Positions 8,476-17,685 of a stretch of DNA of 61,373 nucleotides are shown one piece after another. How positions within the stretch are numbered: position 1 is the stretch's first letter; the number at the start of each line of letters is the position of its first letter. A program made the translations under genes and the position numbers. Source of the stretch: Vibrio sp. 10N.286.49.B1 (GTDB taxonomy: Bacteria; Pseudomonadota; Gammaproteobacteria; Enterobacterales; Vibrionaceae); the NCBI RefSeq assembly GCF_002873335.1, contig NZ_MCUW01000038.1, positions 1 through 61,373 on the forward strand, written 5' to 3'. A model generated the notes under the pieces. The model made no database searches, had not been told where the DNA came from, and worked only from the letters and a program-made list of their open reading frames with translations.

Positions 8476-8773
8476 ATCTCGCCGTTCAGTTCAATATGAA
8501 AACAAACCACACCTTTTAGTCAAAGTGATGAAATTTTGTGCTAACCGTCACGGGTTAACATAAATTTTACATCTCCTGTTAACAACGCGGTCACAATTGG
8601 TTAGGATGGCCTCGCTTGCTTTATAAAATTAAACACTCGCACTTAGATTTTCTCATGCTTTTCGTACAAGCAAGGACGATTGAGGGACTCTAATTCATAA
8701 CAAAAATACCCATCATCTTACGCTTATAGCCGTCGATGAATGGATATTTACCCGAGCTTTACAGGGAAGAACT
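8476..8773 (+). other. leader/promoter region of the agcS symporter gene
   Basis: About 300 bp without an ORF. It contains a CRP-like half-match (8537-8552) and a GTTAAC...GTTAAC pair at about 8554-8582. The remainder is an unremarkable AT-rich leader; the AGGGAAG before 8774 is the ribosome-binding site. Confidence 0.4.
8537..8552 (+). promoter_or_regulatory. possible CRP-binding site
   Basis: TGTGC-N6-TCACG matches the TGTGA-N6-TCACA consensus at 8 of 10 positions. It lies about 220 bp upstream of an amino-acid symporter gene, a plausible catabolite-controlled target. A single near-match can occur by chance. Confidence 0.25.
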
Positions 8774-10324
8774 ATGCAATCATTTGTTGATCTATTGAAC
8801 GGGGTTATCTGGAGCCCCGCTCTTATTTATTTATGTCTTGGTGCCGGCCTGTTTTATTCAGTGCTAACGCGCTTCGTTCAAATCCGCCATTTCTTTGAGA
8901 TGTGGCGATTGTTACTGTCAGGAAAAAGTTCTGAAAAAGGCATTTCATCATTTCAGGCACTCGCCGTTTCATTATCAGGCCGAGTCGGTACAGGTAATAT
9001 CGCTGGCGTCGCCGCTGCCATCGGTTTTGGTGGTCCTGGTGCCGTATTCTGGATGTGGGTCGTGGCGTTCTTTGGCGCTGCGACCGCGTACATTGAATCG
9101 ACATTAGCTCAAATTTATAAAGAAGAAGACGAAGGACAATTTCGAGGAGGCCCTGCCTACTACATCGAGAAAGCAATGGGACAAAAATGGTATGCATGGA
9201 TTTTCGCCATTGCCACGATATTTGCTTGTGGTGTGCTTCTTCCAGGCGTCCAATCTAACAGTATTGGTAACGCAGTAGAAACCGCATTTGGCACTGGCCC
9301 TATGATTGAAACGGCCATCGGCACCTTTAGTTTTGCAAAAATTTTCACCGGTACCGTTGTTTCAATTATCTTAGGTTTCATCATCTTCGGTGGTGTTAAA
9401 CGTATTGCTAATTTCACACAAGTTGTCGTGCCATTTATGGCGCTCGCTTACATCATTATTGCTTTCGTTATCATCTTACTCAACATTGGTGAGGTACCGC
9501 GCATTGTAGGATTAATTATCGGTGATGCTTTTACTCCTATGGCTGGTTTTGGCGCGGCCATTGGTTGGGGTGTAAAACGTGGGGTTTATTCTAACGAAGC
9601 CGGTCAAGGTACAGGTCCACACGCGGCGGCGGCGGCAAACGTAGACCATCCAGCCCAGCAAGGCCTTGTGCAATCATTCTCGATCTACATTGATACCTTG
9701 CTTGTCTGTTCAGCAACGGCATTTATGATTTTGATTACTGGCGCTTACAATGTACACGGCGGCGGTGACGAAGCCTTCCTTGTTCAAAACCTTGCGGCAA
9801 ATATCGGAGCAAATGGACCAGCCTTTACACAACTTGCGATTGAAAGCACCATGCCAGGTGTAGGAAAACCATTCATCGCTTTTGCGCTGTTCTTTTTCGC
9901 TTTCACGACAATTCTGGCTTACTACTATATCGCTGAAACCAATATTGCCTACATTCGTCGTACCTTTAAGGTCAGTGGACTGATGTTTATATTGAAACTC
10001 GTGATTATGGCATCGGTGTTCTACGGTACCGTAAAAACGGCGAACTTAGCTTGGGCAATGGGTGATATCGGTGTTGGCTTGATGGCTTGGCTTAACATCG
10101 TCGGTCTCGTCATCATCTTCTTTATGGGCAAACCCGCTATTCTTGCACTTAAAGACTACGAAGCCCAACAGAAAAAAGGCGTTAAAGATTATACATTTAA
10201 CCCTGTAGCGTTGGGTATTAAAGGCGCTCATTATTGGGAAGGAAAATACAAAAGACGCACAGGGGAAACGGCAAGCAAAGAGACAGAAAGCACAGCCACC
10301 CCTAATACTCAAACACAGCTGTGA
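8774..10324 (+). CDS. alanine/glycine:cation symporter (AGCS family)
   Basis: This inner-membrane symporter couples import of alanine or glycine to Na+ (or H+). The 516-residue protein has about eleven hydrophobic segments. It carries the AGCS signature LSGRVGTGNIAGVA (about 68-81) and the conserved GVKRGVYSNEAGQGTGP (about 267-283) that contribute to substrate and sodium sites. The C-terminus is a hydrophilic tail of about 40 residues rich in K, E and T. It is monocistronic with terminators on both sides. Substrate preference between alanine and glycine is not visible. Confidence 0.93.
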   Translation: MQSFVDLLNGVIWSPALIYLCLGAGLFYSVLTRFVQIRHFFEMWRLLLSGKSSEKGISSFQALAVSLSGRVGTGNIAGVAAAIGFGGPGAVFWMWVVAFFGAATAYIESTLAQIYKEEDEGQFRGGPAYYIEKAMGQKWYAWIFAIATIFACGVLLPGVQSNSIGNAVETAFGTGPMIETAIGTFSFAKIFTGTVVSIILGFIIFGGVKRIANFTQVVVPFMALAYIIIAFVIILLNIGEVPRIVGLIIGDAFTPMAGFGAAIGWGVKRGVYSNEAGQGTGPHAAAAANVDHPAQQGLVQSFSIYIDTLLVCSATAFMILITGAYNVHGGGDEAFLVQNLAANIGANGPAFTQLAIESTMPGVGKPFIAFALFFFAFTTILAYYYIAETNIAYIRRTFKVSGLMFILKLVIMASVFYGTVKTANLAWAMGDIGVGLMAWLNIVGLVIIFFMGKPAILALKDYEAQQKKGVKDYTFNPVALGIKGAHYWEGKYKRRTGETASKETESTATPNTQTQL

Positions 10325-10447
10325 GTAGGAACACCATCGTAAGCGGGAGTACAATGGCAACGTAATCACAAGGGCAAGTAGATTGCTCCTGATACATTGT
10401 TTGCGTTTACCCATTGGCTAACATTTATGTATTAAAAAAGTGTGTAT

Positions 10448-10484
10448 TAAAAAAGGAGGGTAGCATTCGCTACCCTCCTTTTTT
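10448..10484. terminator. bidirectional terminator between agcS and satP
   Basis: A perfect 10-bp stem GGAGGGTAGC (10455-10464) / GCTACCCTCC (10469-10478) with a 4-nt loop is flanked by an A-run and a T-run, so it serves both converging genes. Confidence 0.9.
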
Positions 10485-10519
10485 GCTATTCATCGTTTCC
10501 GAAATGAATAAACTTAAAT

Positions 10520-11122
10520 CTATGCGGTAATTTCTTGTGTCGCTTGAACTGGCGCTGCCGCTGGTTTTTTATCACCAATAGGCATCACTGTACGACCATA
10601 TTCGTTGTTGATGACCTGAGCCATGGCAAAGTAAATCGCACTCGCTCCACAGAAAATACCTTCAAAGCCGGCAATAGTACCGATCAATTCACTACCCGTG
10701 AAATCACGAGCGGCTAAAAGGAAGAACAAGATGGTTAGAGAACCAAACACGACTTGCTTCGCAACTGGGTAGCATAATGAGCCGATAAACATAAAACCAG
10801 TGAAAATACCCCATAACAGCAGGTACCAACCCATAAAGCTCGCAGGGCTTGCTGGTAGGCCCATATATGGCATAACGATAATGCCGACAAGCGACAACCA
10901 AAAGAGGCCATAAGACGTGAAGGCCGTTGTACCAAATGTATCACCGCGCTTAAAGCACATCATACCCACTAGCACTTGGCTTAGACCGCCATAAAAAATC
11001 CCCATAGCTAGAATCATTGAATCAATAGGAAAGAAACCTGCATTGTGGATATTCAAAAGAATGGTAGTCATACCAAAACCCATTAGGCCTAACGGCGCTG
11101 GGTTTGCGAGTTTGTTCGACAT
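10520..11122 (-). CDS. satP: acetate/succinate uptake transporter (GPR1/FUN34/YaaH family)
   Basis: SatP-type carriers import acetate and succinate with protons across the inner membrane. The 200-residue protein has six hydrophobic segments and begins with the family signature NPAPLGLMGFG (residues about 7-17). I chose the ATG at 11122, which has AGGG about 9 nt upstream; the ORF extends 7 codons further without a ribosome-binding site. The polar C-terminal tail is alanine/proline-rich. It is monocistronic and convergent with the symporter gene. Substrate assignment rests on the family. Confidence 0.9.
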   Translation of the reverse strand: MSNKLANPAPLGLMGFGMTTILLNIHNAGFFPIDSMILAMGIFYGGLSQVLVGMMCFKRGDTFGTTAFTSYGLFWLSLVGIIVMPYMGLPASPASFMGWYLLLWGIFTGFMFIGSLCYPVAKQVVFGSLTILFFLLAARDFTGSELIGTIAGFEGIFCGASAIYFAMAQVINNEYGRTVMPIGDKKPAAAPVQATQEITA

Positions 11123-11358
11123 GTAAAAGAGCCCTGATTTCAAATTAAGTAATAAAATTTACATGAAAATTTTAATCTATTTTTGTGATAAGCAGCAGAT
11201 CTCTTATCTGCAATCTTAGATTGATAAATCGATCATATAAAAAACAATGCATACATTGAGATTACGAGCGGCACTCGCTCGTAAAAACGACCTTGACAGA
11301 GAAATCGGCATATTGATTAAAAGTGGCAACCCTATTTTAAAACGAGTCAAAGCAGACA

Positions 11359-11389
11359 TAAAAAAACCGACTCTAGGTCGGTTCTTTTA
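11359..11389. terminator. terminator downstream of guaA (bidirectional)
   Basis: AACCGAC (11365-11371) pairs with GTCGGTT (11377-11383) over a 5-nt loop. An A-run to the left gives the U-run for guaA transcripts, and TCTTTTATTTT lies to the right. Confidence 0.8.
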
Positions 11390-11414
11390 TTTTAAAGCGT
11401 CAACAGCTAAATGG

Positions 11415-12968
11415 TTATTCCCATTCAATCGTTGCCGGTGGTTTACCTGAAATATCATAAACCACGCGAGAGATACCACCCACTTCGTTAATGATTCGAT
11501 TGGATACCTTACCTAAGAAATCATATGGTAGGTGAGCCCAATGCGCCGTCATAAAATCAATGGTTTCAACAGCACGTAACGAAACAACCCAGTCATATTT
11601 ACGGCCGTCACCCATGACACCCACAGAGCGTACTGGTAAGAAAACCGTAAATGCTTGAGAAACTTTGTTATATAAATCTGCTGCGTGTAATTCTTCAATG
11701 AAGATCGCATCCGCACGACGTAGCAAGTCACAGTACTCTTTCTTGATCTCACCAAGAACACGTACACCAAGGCCTGGACCTGGGAACGGGTGACGATAAA
11801 GCATGTTGTAAGGCAACCCAAGCTCTAGACCGATTTTACGCACTTCATCTTTAAACAGTTCACGTAATGGCTCTACAAGACCCATTTCCATATCGTCAGG
11901 GAGACCACCTACGTTATGGTGCGATTTAATCACATGTGCTTTGCCTGTTTTAGAGGCTGCTGATTCAATCACATCTGGGTAGATTGTTCCTTGAGCTAAC
12001 CATTTTGCATTAGAGAGTTTCTTTGATTCTTCATCAAAGATATCAACAAATACGTGGCCAATGATCTTACGCTTAGCTTCTGGATCGCTTTCGCCTTCCA
12101 GTGCAGCCAAGAAGCGGTCTTCCGCTTTAACATGGATAATGTTTAGGCCAAATTTGTCACCAAACATCTCCATAACTTGCTCGCCTTCGTTTAATCGAAG
12201 TAGGCCGTTATCAACAAACACACACGTCAATTTATCGCCAATGGCGCGGTGAGCAAGCATTGCTACAACTGATGAATCAACACCACCCGACAGGCCAAGA
12301 ATGACCTCATCATCGCCGACTTGTTCTTTAATACGCGCGACAGCATCTTCAATAATAGATTCAGATGTCCATAGGCGCTCACAACCACAAGCTCCAAGCA
12401 CAAAGTTCTCTAGCATTTGCATGCCATTTTTCGTGTGTGTTACTTCTGGGTGAAACTGAACACCGTAGTATTTTTTGTCTTCATTGGCCATTGCCGCATA
12501 AGGGCAAGTATCCGTTTGAGCGACTTTAACGAAATCAGCAGGAATCTCGACCACTTTATCACCGTGGCTCATCCAAACATCTTGAGTTGCCTCAAGGTCT
12601 TTGAACAGCGCAGATTCACCGGTAACTTGAACGGCCGCGTAACCAAATTCACGCTCATCAGAGCCGGCAACTTTACCGCCTAATTGCTCAGCCATGGTCT
12701 GCATTCCGTAGCAGATACCAAAAACAGGCACACCTGAGTCAAAAACGTATTGTGGTGCACGTGGCGAATTTGCTTCCGTAACGCTTTCAGGGCCACCAGA
12801 AAGAATGATCCCGTCTGGGTTAAATTCGCGGATATCCGCTTCTTCTACATCCCAGCTCCAAAGCTCACAGTACACACCGATTTCACGAATACGGCGAGCG
12901 ACCAGTTGAGTATATTGAGAACCGAAATCTAGGATAAGAATTCGTTGGTCATGAATATTTTTCGTCAT
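11415..12968 (-). CDS. guaA: GMP synthase (glutamine-hydrolysing)
   Basis: GuaA converts XMP, ATP and glutamine into GMP, the last step of guanylate synthesis. The 517-residue protein has an N-terminal class I glutamine amidotransferase domain with nucleophile C86 in GICYGMQ and a later HPE triad, followed by an ATP-pyrophosphatase domain with the PP-loop [10 protein letters not shown] (about 227-236) and a C-terminal dimerisation domain ending in PPATIEWE. The ATG at 12968 gives the E. coli-like start; the frame extends to a TTG three codons earlier. It is the second gene of guaBA, 116 bp after guaB. Confidence 0.97.
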   Translation of the reverse strand: MTKNIHDQRILILDFGSQYTQLVARRIREIGVYCELWSWDVEEADIREFNPDGIILSGGPESVTEANSPRAPQYVFDSGVPVFGICYGMQTMAEQLGGKVAGSDEREFGYAAVQVTGESALFKDLEATQDVWMSHGDKVVEIPADFVKVAQTDTCPYAAMANEDKKYYGVQFHPEVTHTKNGMQMLENFVLGACGCERLWTSESIIEDAVARIKEQVGDDEVILGLSGGVDSSVVAMLAHRAIGDKLTCVFVDNGLLRLNEGEQVMEMFGDKFGLNIIHVKAEDRFLAALEGESDPEAKRKIIGHVFVDIFDEESKKLSNAKWLAQGTIYPDVIESAASKTGKAHVIKSHHNVGGLPDDMEMGLVEPLRELFKDEVRKIGLELGLPYNMLYRHPFPGPGLGVRVLGEIKKEYCDLLRRADAIFIEELHAADLYNKVSQAFTVFLPVRSVGVMGDGRKYDWVVSLRAVETIDFMTAHWAHLPYDFLGKVSNRIINEVGGISRVVYDISGKPPATIEWE

Positions 12969-13002
12969 TTTGGGCAATCTTATAAGCTAAGTGTTGAGAA
13001 CG

Positions 13003-13022
13003 GAGGCGAGTTTACTCGCCTC
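13003..13022 (-). other. hairpin between guaB and guaA
   Basis: GAGGCGAG and CTCGCCTC form a perfect 8-bp stem with a 4-nt loop in the guaB-guaA spacer. No U-run follows in the minus direction, so it is more likely an mRNA-stability or attenuation element than a full terminator. Confidence 0.45.
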
Positions 13023-13084
13023 ACATCAATGCTTCAAGGAAAAAAGCAAACGTTTACGTAAGAATGATTCTTACCAACGTCGAA

Positions 13085-14548
13085 TTAACCTAAGCGGTAA
13101 TTCGGAGCTTCTTTTGTAATCTGAACATCGTGTACGTGTGATTCGTTCAGGCCAGCACCAGAGATACGGACAAACTCTGCTTTCGTACGCATATCTTCAA
13201 TTGTGGCAGAACCTGTTAAGCCCATGCTTGAGCGTAGACCGCCCATCTGCTGGTGAACGATCTCTTTAAGACGACCTTTATAAGCGATACGACCTTCAAT
13301 ACCCTCAGGTACGAGCTTATCGGCCGCATTATCTGTTTGGAAATAACGATCCGATGAGCCTTGAGACATGGCGCCCAACGATCCCATACCACGGTAAGAT
13401 TTGTATGAGCGACCTTGGTAAAGAATGACTTCACCCGGCGCTTCTTCTGTTCCTGCGAACATAGAGCCCACCATGACACAAGATGCGCCAGCAACGATAG
13501 CTTTACAGATATCGCCAGAGAAGCGAATGCCGCCATCAGCAATCACTGGGATGTCGTGCTCATTGGCAACAGAAGCCGCGTCAGCAATAGCGGTCACTTG
13601 TGGAACACCAACGCCCGTTACGATACGAGTCGTACAGATAGAGCCAGGGCCGATACCCACTTTAACAGCACTAACACCAGCATCAATCAATGCCTGAGCG
13701 CCCGCTGCTGTTGCAACGTTGCCGCCAATTATTTCTAGATTTGGATACAATGCACGTGTATCACGAATGCGCTGTAACACACCTTCAGAGTGACCGTGAG
13801 AGGAATCGATAAGCAGTACGTCAACGCCCGCTTCAACCAACGCTTTGACGCGCTCTTCATTGCCAGCACCCGCACCTACTGCTGCACCAACACGCAAACG
13901 GCCTTGTGCATCTTTACATGCATTAGGCTTACGCTCTGCTTTATGGAAATCTTTTGCTGTGATCATACCGGTCAATTGAAAATCATCATTGACGACCAAT
14001 ACTTTTTCTACACGCGCTCTATGCATCTCTTCTTGAACAGATTCACGTGACGCCCCTTCTTTAATTGAAGCAAGACGCGACTTCGGTGTCATAACCAATT
14101 CAACTTTCTTGTTGAGGTCAGTAACAAAACGAACATCACGACCCGTGATAATACCCACGAGTTCGTTCGTTTCAGTGACAACAGGGAAGCCTGCAAAACC
14201 ATGTTTTTCAGTCAGTGCTTTAACGTCAGCAATTGTCTCATCAGGGCGAACCGTAACAGGATTAGTGACCACGCCTGCTTCGAAGATTTTAACAAGGCGA
14301 ACTTGCTCAGCTTGTTGTTCGATAGACATGTTTTTATGAATAAAGCCAATGCCACCTTCTTGCGCTAGCGCAATCGCTAGGCGAGCTTCAGTTACAGTGT
14401 CCATAGACGCTGAAATCATCGGAATATTTAGATCGATATTCTTGGTCAACCGAGTGCGAAGATCGGCGGTATTCGGGAGAACGGTGGAGTGTGCTGGTAC
14501 GAGTAATACGTCATCGAACGTCAGCGCTTCTTTGGCAATTCTTAGCAT
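13085..14548 (-). CDS. guaB: inosine-5'-monophosphate dehydrogenase
   Basis: GuaB oxidises IMP to XMP with NAD+, the committed step toward guanine nucleotides. The 487-residue protein is a TIM barrel interrupted by two CBS domains (about 95-205). The catalytic loop [11 protein letters not shown] (about 298-308) carries the active-site cysteine, and the flap region RGMGS.GAM follows. The ATG at 14548 begins [13 protein letters not shown], the same start as E. coli; the ORF extends two codons to a TTG. It is the first gene of guaBA, with a predicted PurR operator and stringent-type promoter upstream. Confidence 0.97.
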   Translation of the reverse strand: MLRIAKEALTFDDVLLVPAHSTVLPNTADLRTRLTKNIDLNIPMISASMDTVTEARLAIALAQEGGIGFIHKNMSIEQQAEQVRLVKIFEAGVVTNPVTVRPDETIADVKALTEKHGFAGFPVVTETNELVGIITGRDVRFVTDLNKKVELVMTPKSRLASIKEGASRESVQEEMHRARVEKVLVVNDDFQLTGMITAKDFHKAERKPNACKDAQGRLRVGAAVGAGAGNEERVKALVEAGVDVLLIDSSHGHSEGVLQRIRDTRALYPNLEIIGGNVATAAGAQALIDAGVSAVKVGIGPGSICTTRIVTGVGVPQVTAIADAASVANEHDIPVIADGGIRFSGDICKAIVAGASCVMVGSMFAGTEEAPGEVILYQGRSYKSYRGMGSLGAMSQGSSDRYFQTDNAADKLVPEGIEGRIAYKGRLKEIVHQQMGGLRSSMGLTGSATIEDMRTKAEFVRISGAGLNESHVHDVQITKEAPNYRLG

Positions 14549-14638
14549 TTGCAATATCTCACAACAGAGGAGTTTAAGGAATTAACCCACCCTTATCGTT
14601 TCGCATAATAAGGGGTTTGGGCTAGATATTGCGGTGGG

Positions 14639-14667
14639 ATTATACGCTGCACGTAATCGGTTGGCTA
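14639..14667 (-). promoter_or_regulatory. guaBA promoter with GC-rich discriminator
   Basis: On the minus strand a perfect -10 TATAAT (14644-14639) is followed by the GC-rich discriminator CCCACCGC. A -35-like TAGCCA (14667-14662) lies 17 bp upstream. GC-rich discriminators are typical of ppGpp-repressed promoters, consistent with known stringent control of guaB in E. coli. Confidence 0.6.
14651..14666. promoter_or_regulatory. predicted PurR operator of guaBA
   Basis: ACGTAATCGGTTGGCT fits the degenerate PurR consensus ANGCAANCGNTTNCNT at 14 of 16 positions, including the central CG. It overlaps the -35 region of the guaB promoter. PurR control of guaBA is known in enterobacteria; here it is inferred from sequence. 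Confidence 0.5.
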
Positions 14668-14755
14668 CTCATTTTTATACTTTTTATTTGCATTTTAAGG
14701 CTTGATATGTATTATGTTGTCGCTAATTTCCATACTCACGTCTTAGAGATTAGCT

Positions 14756-16129
14756 GTGTCCCTTTCTCCACGTTCCGTATCGAATTCCTCTGTGCAAAAC
14801 CAGAACATTTTTACCGTTTCTCGCCTCAATGCAGAAGTCCGCTTACTGCTTGAAAACGAAATGGGAATAGTCTGGTTGATTGGCGAAATTTCCAACTTTT
14901 CTGCGCCGGTTTCTGGCCACTGGTATCTCACTTTAAAAGACGCTCGCGCTCAAGTGAAATGTGCCATGTTCAAAGGCAATAACCGACACGTGGCATTCAA
15001 ACCTATGAATGGCAACCAGGTACTAGTTAAAGCTCGGCTATCATTGTATGAACCTCGTGGCGATTATCAGCTGATCATCGAATCTATGCAGCCTGAAGGG
15101 GATGGTCGACTTCAACAAGAGTTTGAAAAGCTCAAGATGTCGCTCGCAGCAGAAGGTTTATTCGCACAGTCGTTGAAAAAAACATTACCAGCACACCCTA
15201 AATGTGTAGGTGTTATCACGTCAAAAACGGGCGCCGCCCTCTATGACATTTTAGATGTTTTGAAACGTCGAGATCCAAGCTTACCTGTCATCGTTTATCC
15301 AACCATGGTACAGGGTGATAACGCAGCGATAGACATTGCTCAGGCAATAGGACGAGCGAATACTCGCAATGAGTGTGATGTTCTCATCGTAGGTCGTGGT
15401 GGTGGTTCTCTTGAGGATCTATGGAGCTTCAATCATGAGATCGTCGCTCGTACGATGGCAGCCAGCCAAATTCCAATTATTAGCGCAGTAGGACACGAAG
15501 TTGATGTCACTATCGCTGACTATGTAGCCGATGTACGCGCACCCACTCCAAGTGCCGCAGCGGAGCTCGTCAGTAATGACACCTCTCATAAAAGAGAATC
15601 CTTGCTCACTAAGCAACAACAGCTACACCACTTATTAAGGGTCTACCTCGCTGAGAAAAAACAGCACTTACAGATAAAGATCCAAGCCCTAAATACTCAT
15701 CATCCAAAGCACCAACTCCAACGCCAAAATCAATTGCTTGACGAGGCGGAGTACCGATTAAGTGCAGCAATGCGTCAGCGTCTATCGCAAGAAACCATGC
15801 GGATGAAAGCAAAAGAACATCGCCTGACGCTATGCTCGCCGGTAAAAAAACTGCAGCAACAACAGTTTCAAATGCAGCAATCTGAGCAGCGCTTAAAGCA
15901 GGCTATGGATCGCCAACTAACGCAGCTACGCCATCAATTTACGGTTGCTGTGGAAAAACTCGATACTGTTAGTCCACTTGCCACTCTAAAGCGTGGCTAT
16001 TCCATTACCCAAGATGGTAAAGGCCGAGTCATTACTGCGGTAAACCAAATAGAAGTGGGTGACTCGATGACAACCCAAGTAGAAAAAGGGGTCATCGAAG
16101 CAACCGTGACAAAAATTCGACCGGTTTGA
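14756..16129 (+). CDS. xseA: exodeoxyribonuclease VII large subunit
   Basis: XseA is the catalytic subunit of exonuclease VII, which degrades single-stranded DNA in both directions together with XseB. The 457-residue protein has an N-terminal OB-fold (about 17-115, with [19 protein letters not shown]), the catalytic region (about 130-250, with [14 protein letters not shown] and [10 protein letters not shown]), and a long glutamine-rich coiled coil (about 270-410). The start is GTG, with GAGAT 7-10 nt upstream. It is divergent from guaB. The small subunit xseB is not in this window. Confidence 0.95.
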   Translation: MSLSPRSVSNSSVQNQNIFTVSRLNAEVRLLLENEMGIVWLIGEISNFSAPVSGHWYLTLKDARAQVKCAMFKGNNRHVAFKPMNGNQVLVKARLSLYEPRGDYQLIIESMQPEGDGRLQQEFEKLKMSLAAEGLFAQSLKKTLPAHPKCVGVITSKTGAALYDILDVLKRRDPSLPVIVYPTMVQGDNAAIDIAQAIGRANTRNECDVLIVGRGGGSLEDLWSFNHEIVARTMAASQIPIISAVGHEVDVTIADYVADVRAPTPSAAAELVSNDTSHKRESLLTKQQQLHHLLRVYLAEKKQHLQIKIQALNTHHPKHQLQRQNQLLDEAEYRLSAAMRQRLSQETMRMKAKEHRLTLCSPVKKLQQQQFQMQQSEQRLKQAMDRQLTQLRHQFTVAVEKLDTVSPLATLKRGYSITQDGKGRVITAVNQIEVGDSMTTQVEKGVIEATVTKIRPV

Positions 16130-16141
16130 TTTGGTTCATTC

Positions 16142-16175
16142 GTGCAATCAAGAGCGTGATAACTATTGATTGCAC
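16142..16175 (+). terminator. hairpin after xseA, possible terminator
   Basis: GTGCAATCA (16142-16150) and TGATTGCAC (16167-16175) form a perfect 9-bp inverted repeat with a 16-nt loop, followed by TTCC. It lacks a strong U-run, so termination is uncertain. Confidence 0.4.
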
Positions 16176-16198
16176 TTCCAATATATTCTAGGTCCACC

Positions 16199-16234
16199 GC
16201 TTATTTTGAATTCACTGCTTATTTTGGATTCACT
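16199..16234. repeat. 18-bp tandem duplication over the yfgJ stop codon
   Basis: GCTTATTTTGAATTCACT is followed directly by GCTTATTTTGGATTCACT (17 of 18 identical). On the minus strand the second copy encodes the last residues and stop of yfgJ, and the first copy repeats this end just past the stop. Confidence 0.8.
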
Positions 16235-16461
16235 GGAGCAGGTTGTAATTCAACGACGACTCTGGACTTAGATTTCAGTTCATTACACGTCGGGCAAAAA
16301 TAACTCGCAGACCCACAAGCCTGCAGCTTTTCTAACACCTCTTCGCAATCAGGACAAAAACCTACCTTACTAAAATGCTCATTGCACGATGAGCAATAAT
16401 ATTGTCCATCCCACCCCAATTCAGATTCACAGTTGGGACACTGGTTATTTTGCTGTATCAC
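16219..16461 (-). CDS. yfgJ: zinc-ribbon protein, YfgJ family
   Basis: An 80-residue cytoplasmic protein of unknown function. It shows four CxxC pairs: CPNC (8-11), CSSC (23-26), CPDC (36-39) and CPTC (56-59), enough for two zinc ribbons, plus the LQACGSASYFC segment shared with E. coli YfgJ. The location beside xseA and near der also matches E. coli. A short, variable C-terminal tail ends within a tandem duplication. The role is unknown; nucleic-acid or protein binding through the ribbons is only a guess. Confidence 0.8.
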   Translation of the reverse strand: MIQQNNQCPNCESELGWDGQYYCSSCNEHFSKVGFCPDCEEVLEKLQACGSASYFCPTCNELKSKSRVVVELQPAPVNPK

Positions 16462-16755
16462 GATGGATCCCCTAATACCAATTTCTTCGTTGCATTATCT
16501 CGTATCAGCCACATAATAGAAACAGAAAGCAGCAGTATCGACGTGTTGAGCTTACTTCTGGTTTTGATGATCTTATCGTGATCCTATGCAAAAGCTATCT
16601 TGATCAGCGATCTGCTCCTAAAAGAACATTTATATAACCACACACCGAAAGCATAAGTTACATATCCTGCATTTGGACTTGGTGCAATATAAAGCTCCAC
16701 GAAAACATTAAAAAACACAGCATTTAAGAACTTAATAAAAAGATCATCTTGGCTA
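16462..16755. other. intergenic region with a GATC cluster
   Basis: About 290 bp without a credible ORF between two minus-strand genes. Four Dam sites (GATC) fall within 44 bp at 16569-16612. Otherwise AT-rich sequence in which I see no terminator or operator. Confidence 0.4.
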
Positions 16756-17619
16756 TTATCGATTTACATAGGTATGCATCTGTATATACGTAGACTCTAT
16801 CATTTGGAGCTCAATACTCACTTGGGATAACTCTGCGGTAGATGAAACATGTGTTCCCCCGCAAGGCATAACAACCACCGCATCACTCATTTCCCATTCC
16901 CAGTAGCGCGAACTGGTCAAATAGGGGCCCTCTAATCTCATTCGAATTGATGTCGGTTTGGCCAGCCAATGCTGTAACACGGCATTGACCTCAGATTCAA
17001 TCTGAACTAAGTCCGCCAACACATCAGCGGTATTAAGACCGCGTTTCTTTAAGGTCTTACCAAGGCGATACAGGTCGACACAGCGCTCAGGAAACACCTC
17101 GCTTTTTTCTTGTGCGTAGCTGTTAAAATCATAATGACCCAACCCATCCGTGCGGTCAGCAACTTTACGCCAATATTGATTCGCTAAGACTTTATTGAGT
17201 GCCAATGATGCGATGTGCCCAGCGCTGTGACCACGGCTTAAGCTTAATTGATAGTCACGGTCCACTTTAAGACTGATCGCCTGGTCTGAGAACAGCTCAA
17301 GCTTTTCTTTTACACGGTGTACAACAACGAACAGCCAACCCTCTGCATCTCTCTTAACTGGGATTTCTTTTCCAACATAAAGGGTAGTTGTCGCCAGCTC
17401 TACCGCGCCAACCAGGCAATCAGAGACCTGGTAGCATTCTCCTTTAATGATTACCCACCCTATATCAGCTGGGTGATCGGGCCAAATATGGCTGACGGGA
17501 TGGAAAGGCGTATTTTCAACCACAATGTCGGTATGTGTTGAATGATTAACGCTGAGTTGTACAAAGGTTTCCATTGAATCGAGTTCATGGCAAAAATAGG
17601 TTTTTGTCGCTGTGATCAT
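16756..17619 (-). CDS. stand-alone alanyl-tRNA editing-like protein (AlaX-type)
   Basis: A 287-residue protein with the zinc-site motifs of the editing domain of alanyl- and threonyl-tRNA synthetases: HSAGH (131-135) and CGGTH (about 248-252). No synthetase catalytic core is present. AlaX-type proteins hydrolyse Ser- or Gly-mischarged tRNA-Ala in trans. The ATG at 17619 has AAGGA at 6-nt spacing; an in-frame ATG two codons earlier abuts the AAGGA and is less likely. It follows der but lies beyond der's terminator. The substrate is inferred from the family; the region between the two motifs (about 150-235) is longer than I expect for compact AlaX. Confidence 0.75.
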   Translation of the reverse strand: MITATKTYFCHELDSMETFVQLSVNHSTHTDIVVENTPFHPVSHIWPDHPADIGWVIIKGECYQVSDCLVGAVELATTTLYVGKEIPVKRDAEGWLFVVVHRVKEKLELFSDQAISLKVDRDYQLSLSRGHSAGHIASLALNKVLANQYWRKVADRTDGLGHYDFNSYAQEKSEVFPERCVDLYRLGKTLKKRGLNTADVLADLVQIESEVNAVLQHWLAKPTSIRMRLEGPYLTSSRYWEWEMSDAVVVMPCGGTHVSSTAELSQVSIELQMIESTYIQMHTYVNR

Positions 17620-17636
17620 TTTCATTCCTTCAAACC

Positions 17637-17665
17637 AAAAAAAAGCCCACTGATAATCAGCGGGC
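17637..17665 (-). terminator. Rho-independent terminator of der
   Basis: On the minus strand GCCCGCTGAT-TATCAGTGGGC forms a stem with one G-U pair, followed by a run of eight U. It separates der from the downstream alanyl-tRNA editing gene. Confidence 0.9.
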
Positions 17666-17685
17666 GTTTCTATTATTGCTATTGT

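Noticed and set aside
11247..11450. 67-codon plus-strand ORF between satP and guaA
   Set aside because: It runs through the guaA terminator and into the guaA 3' end, has no ribosome-binding site, and its sequence resembles no family.
16471..16490. Short ATACCAA-type motifs (also near 28220 and 42352) as a possible dispersed repeat family
   Set aside because: Only short matches are shared, and the flanks differ, so a repeat family cannot be supported from this window.
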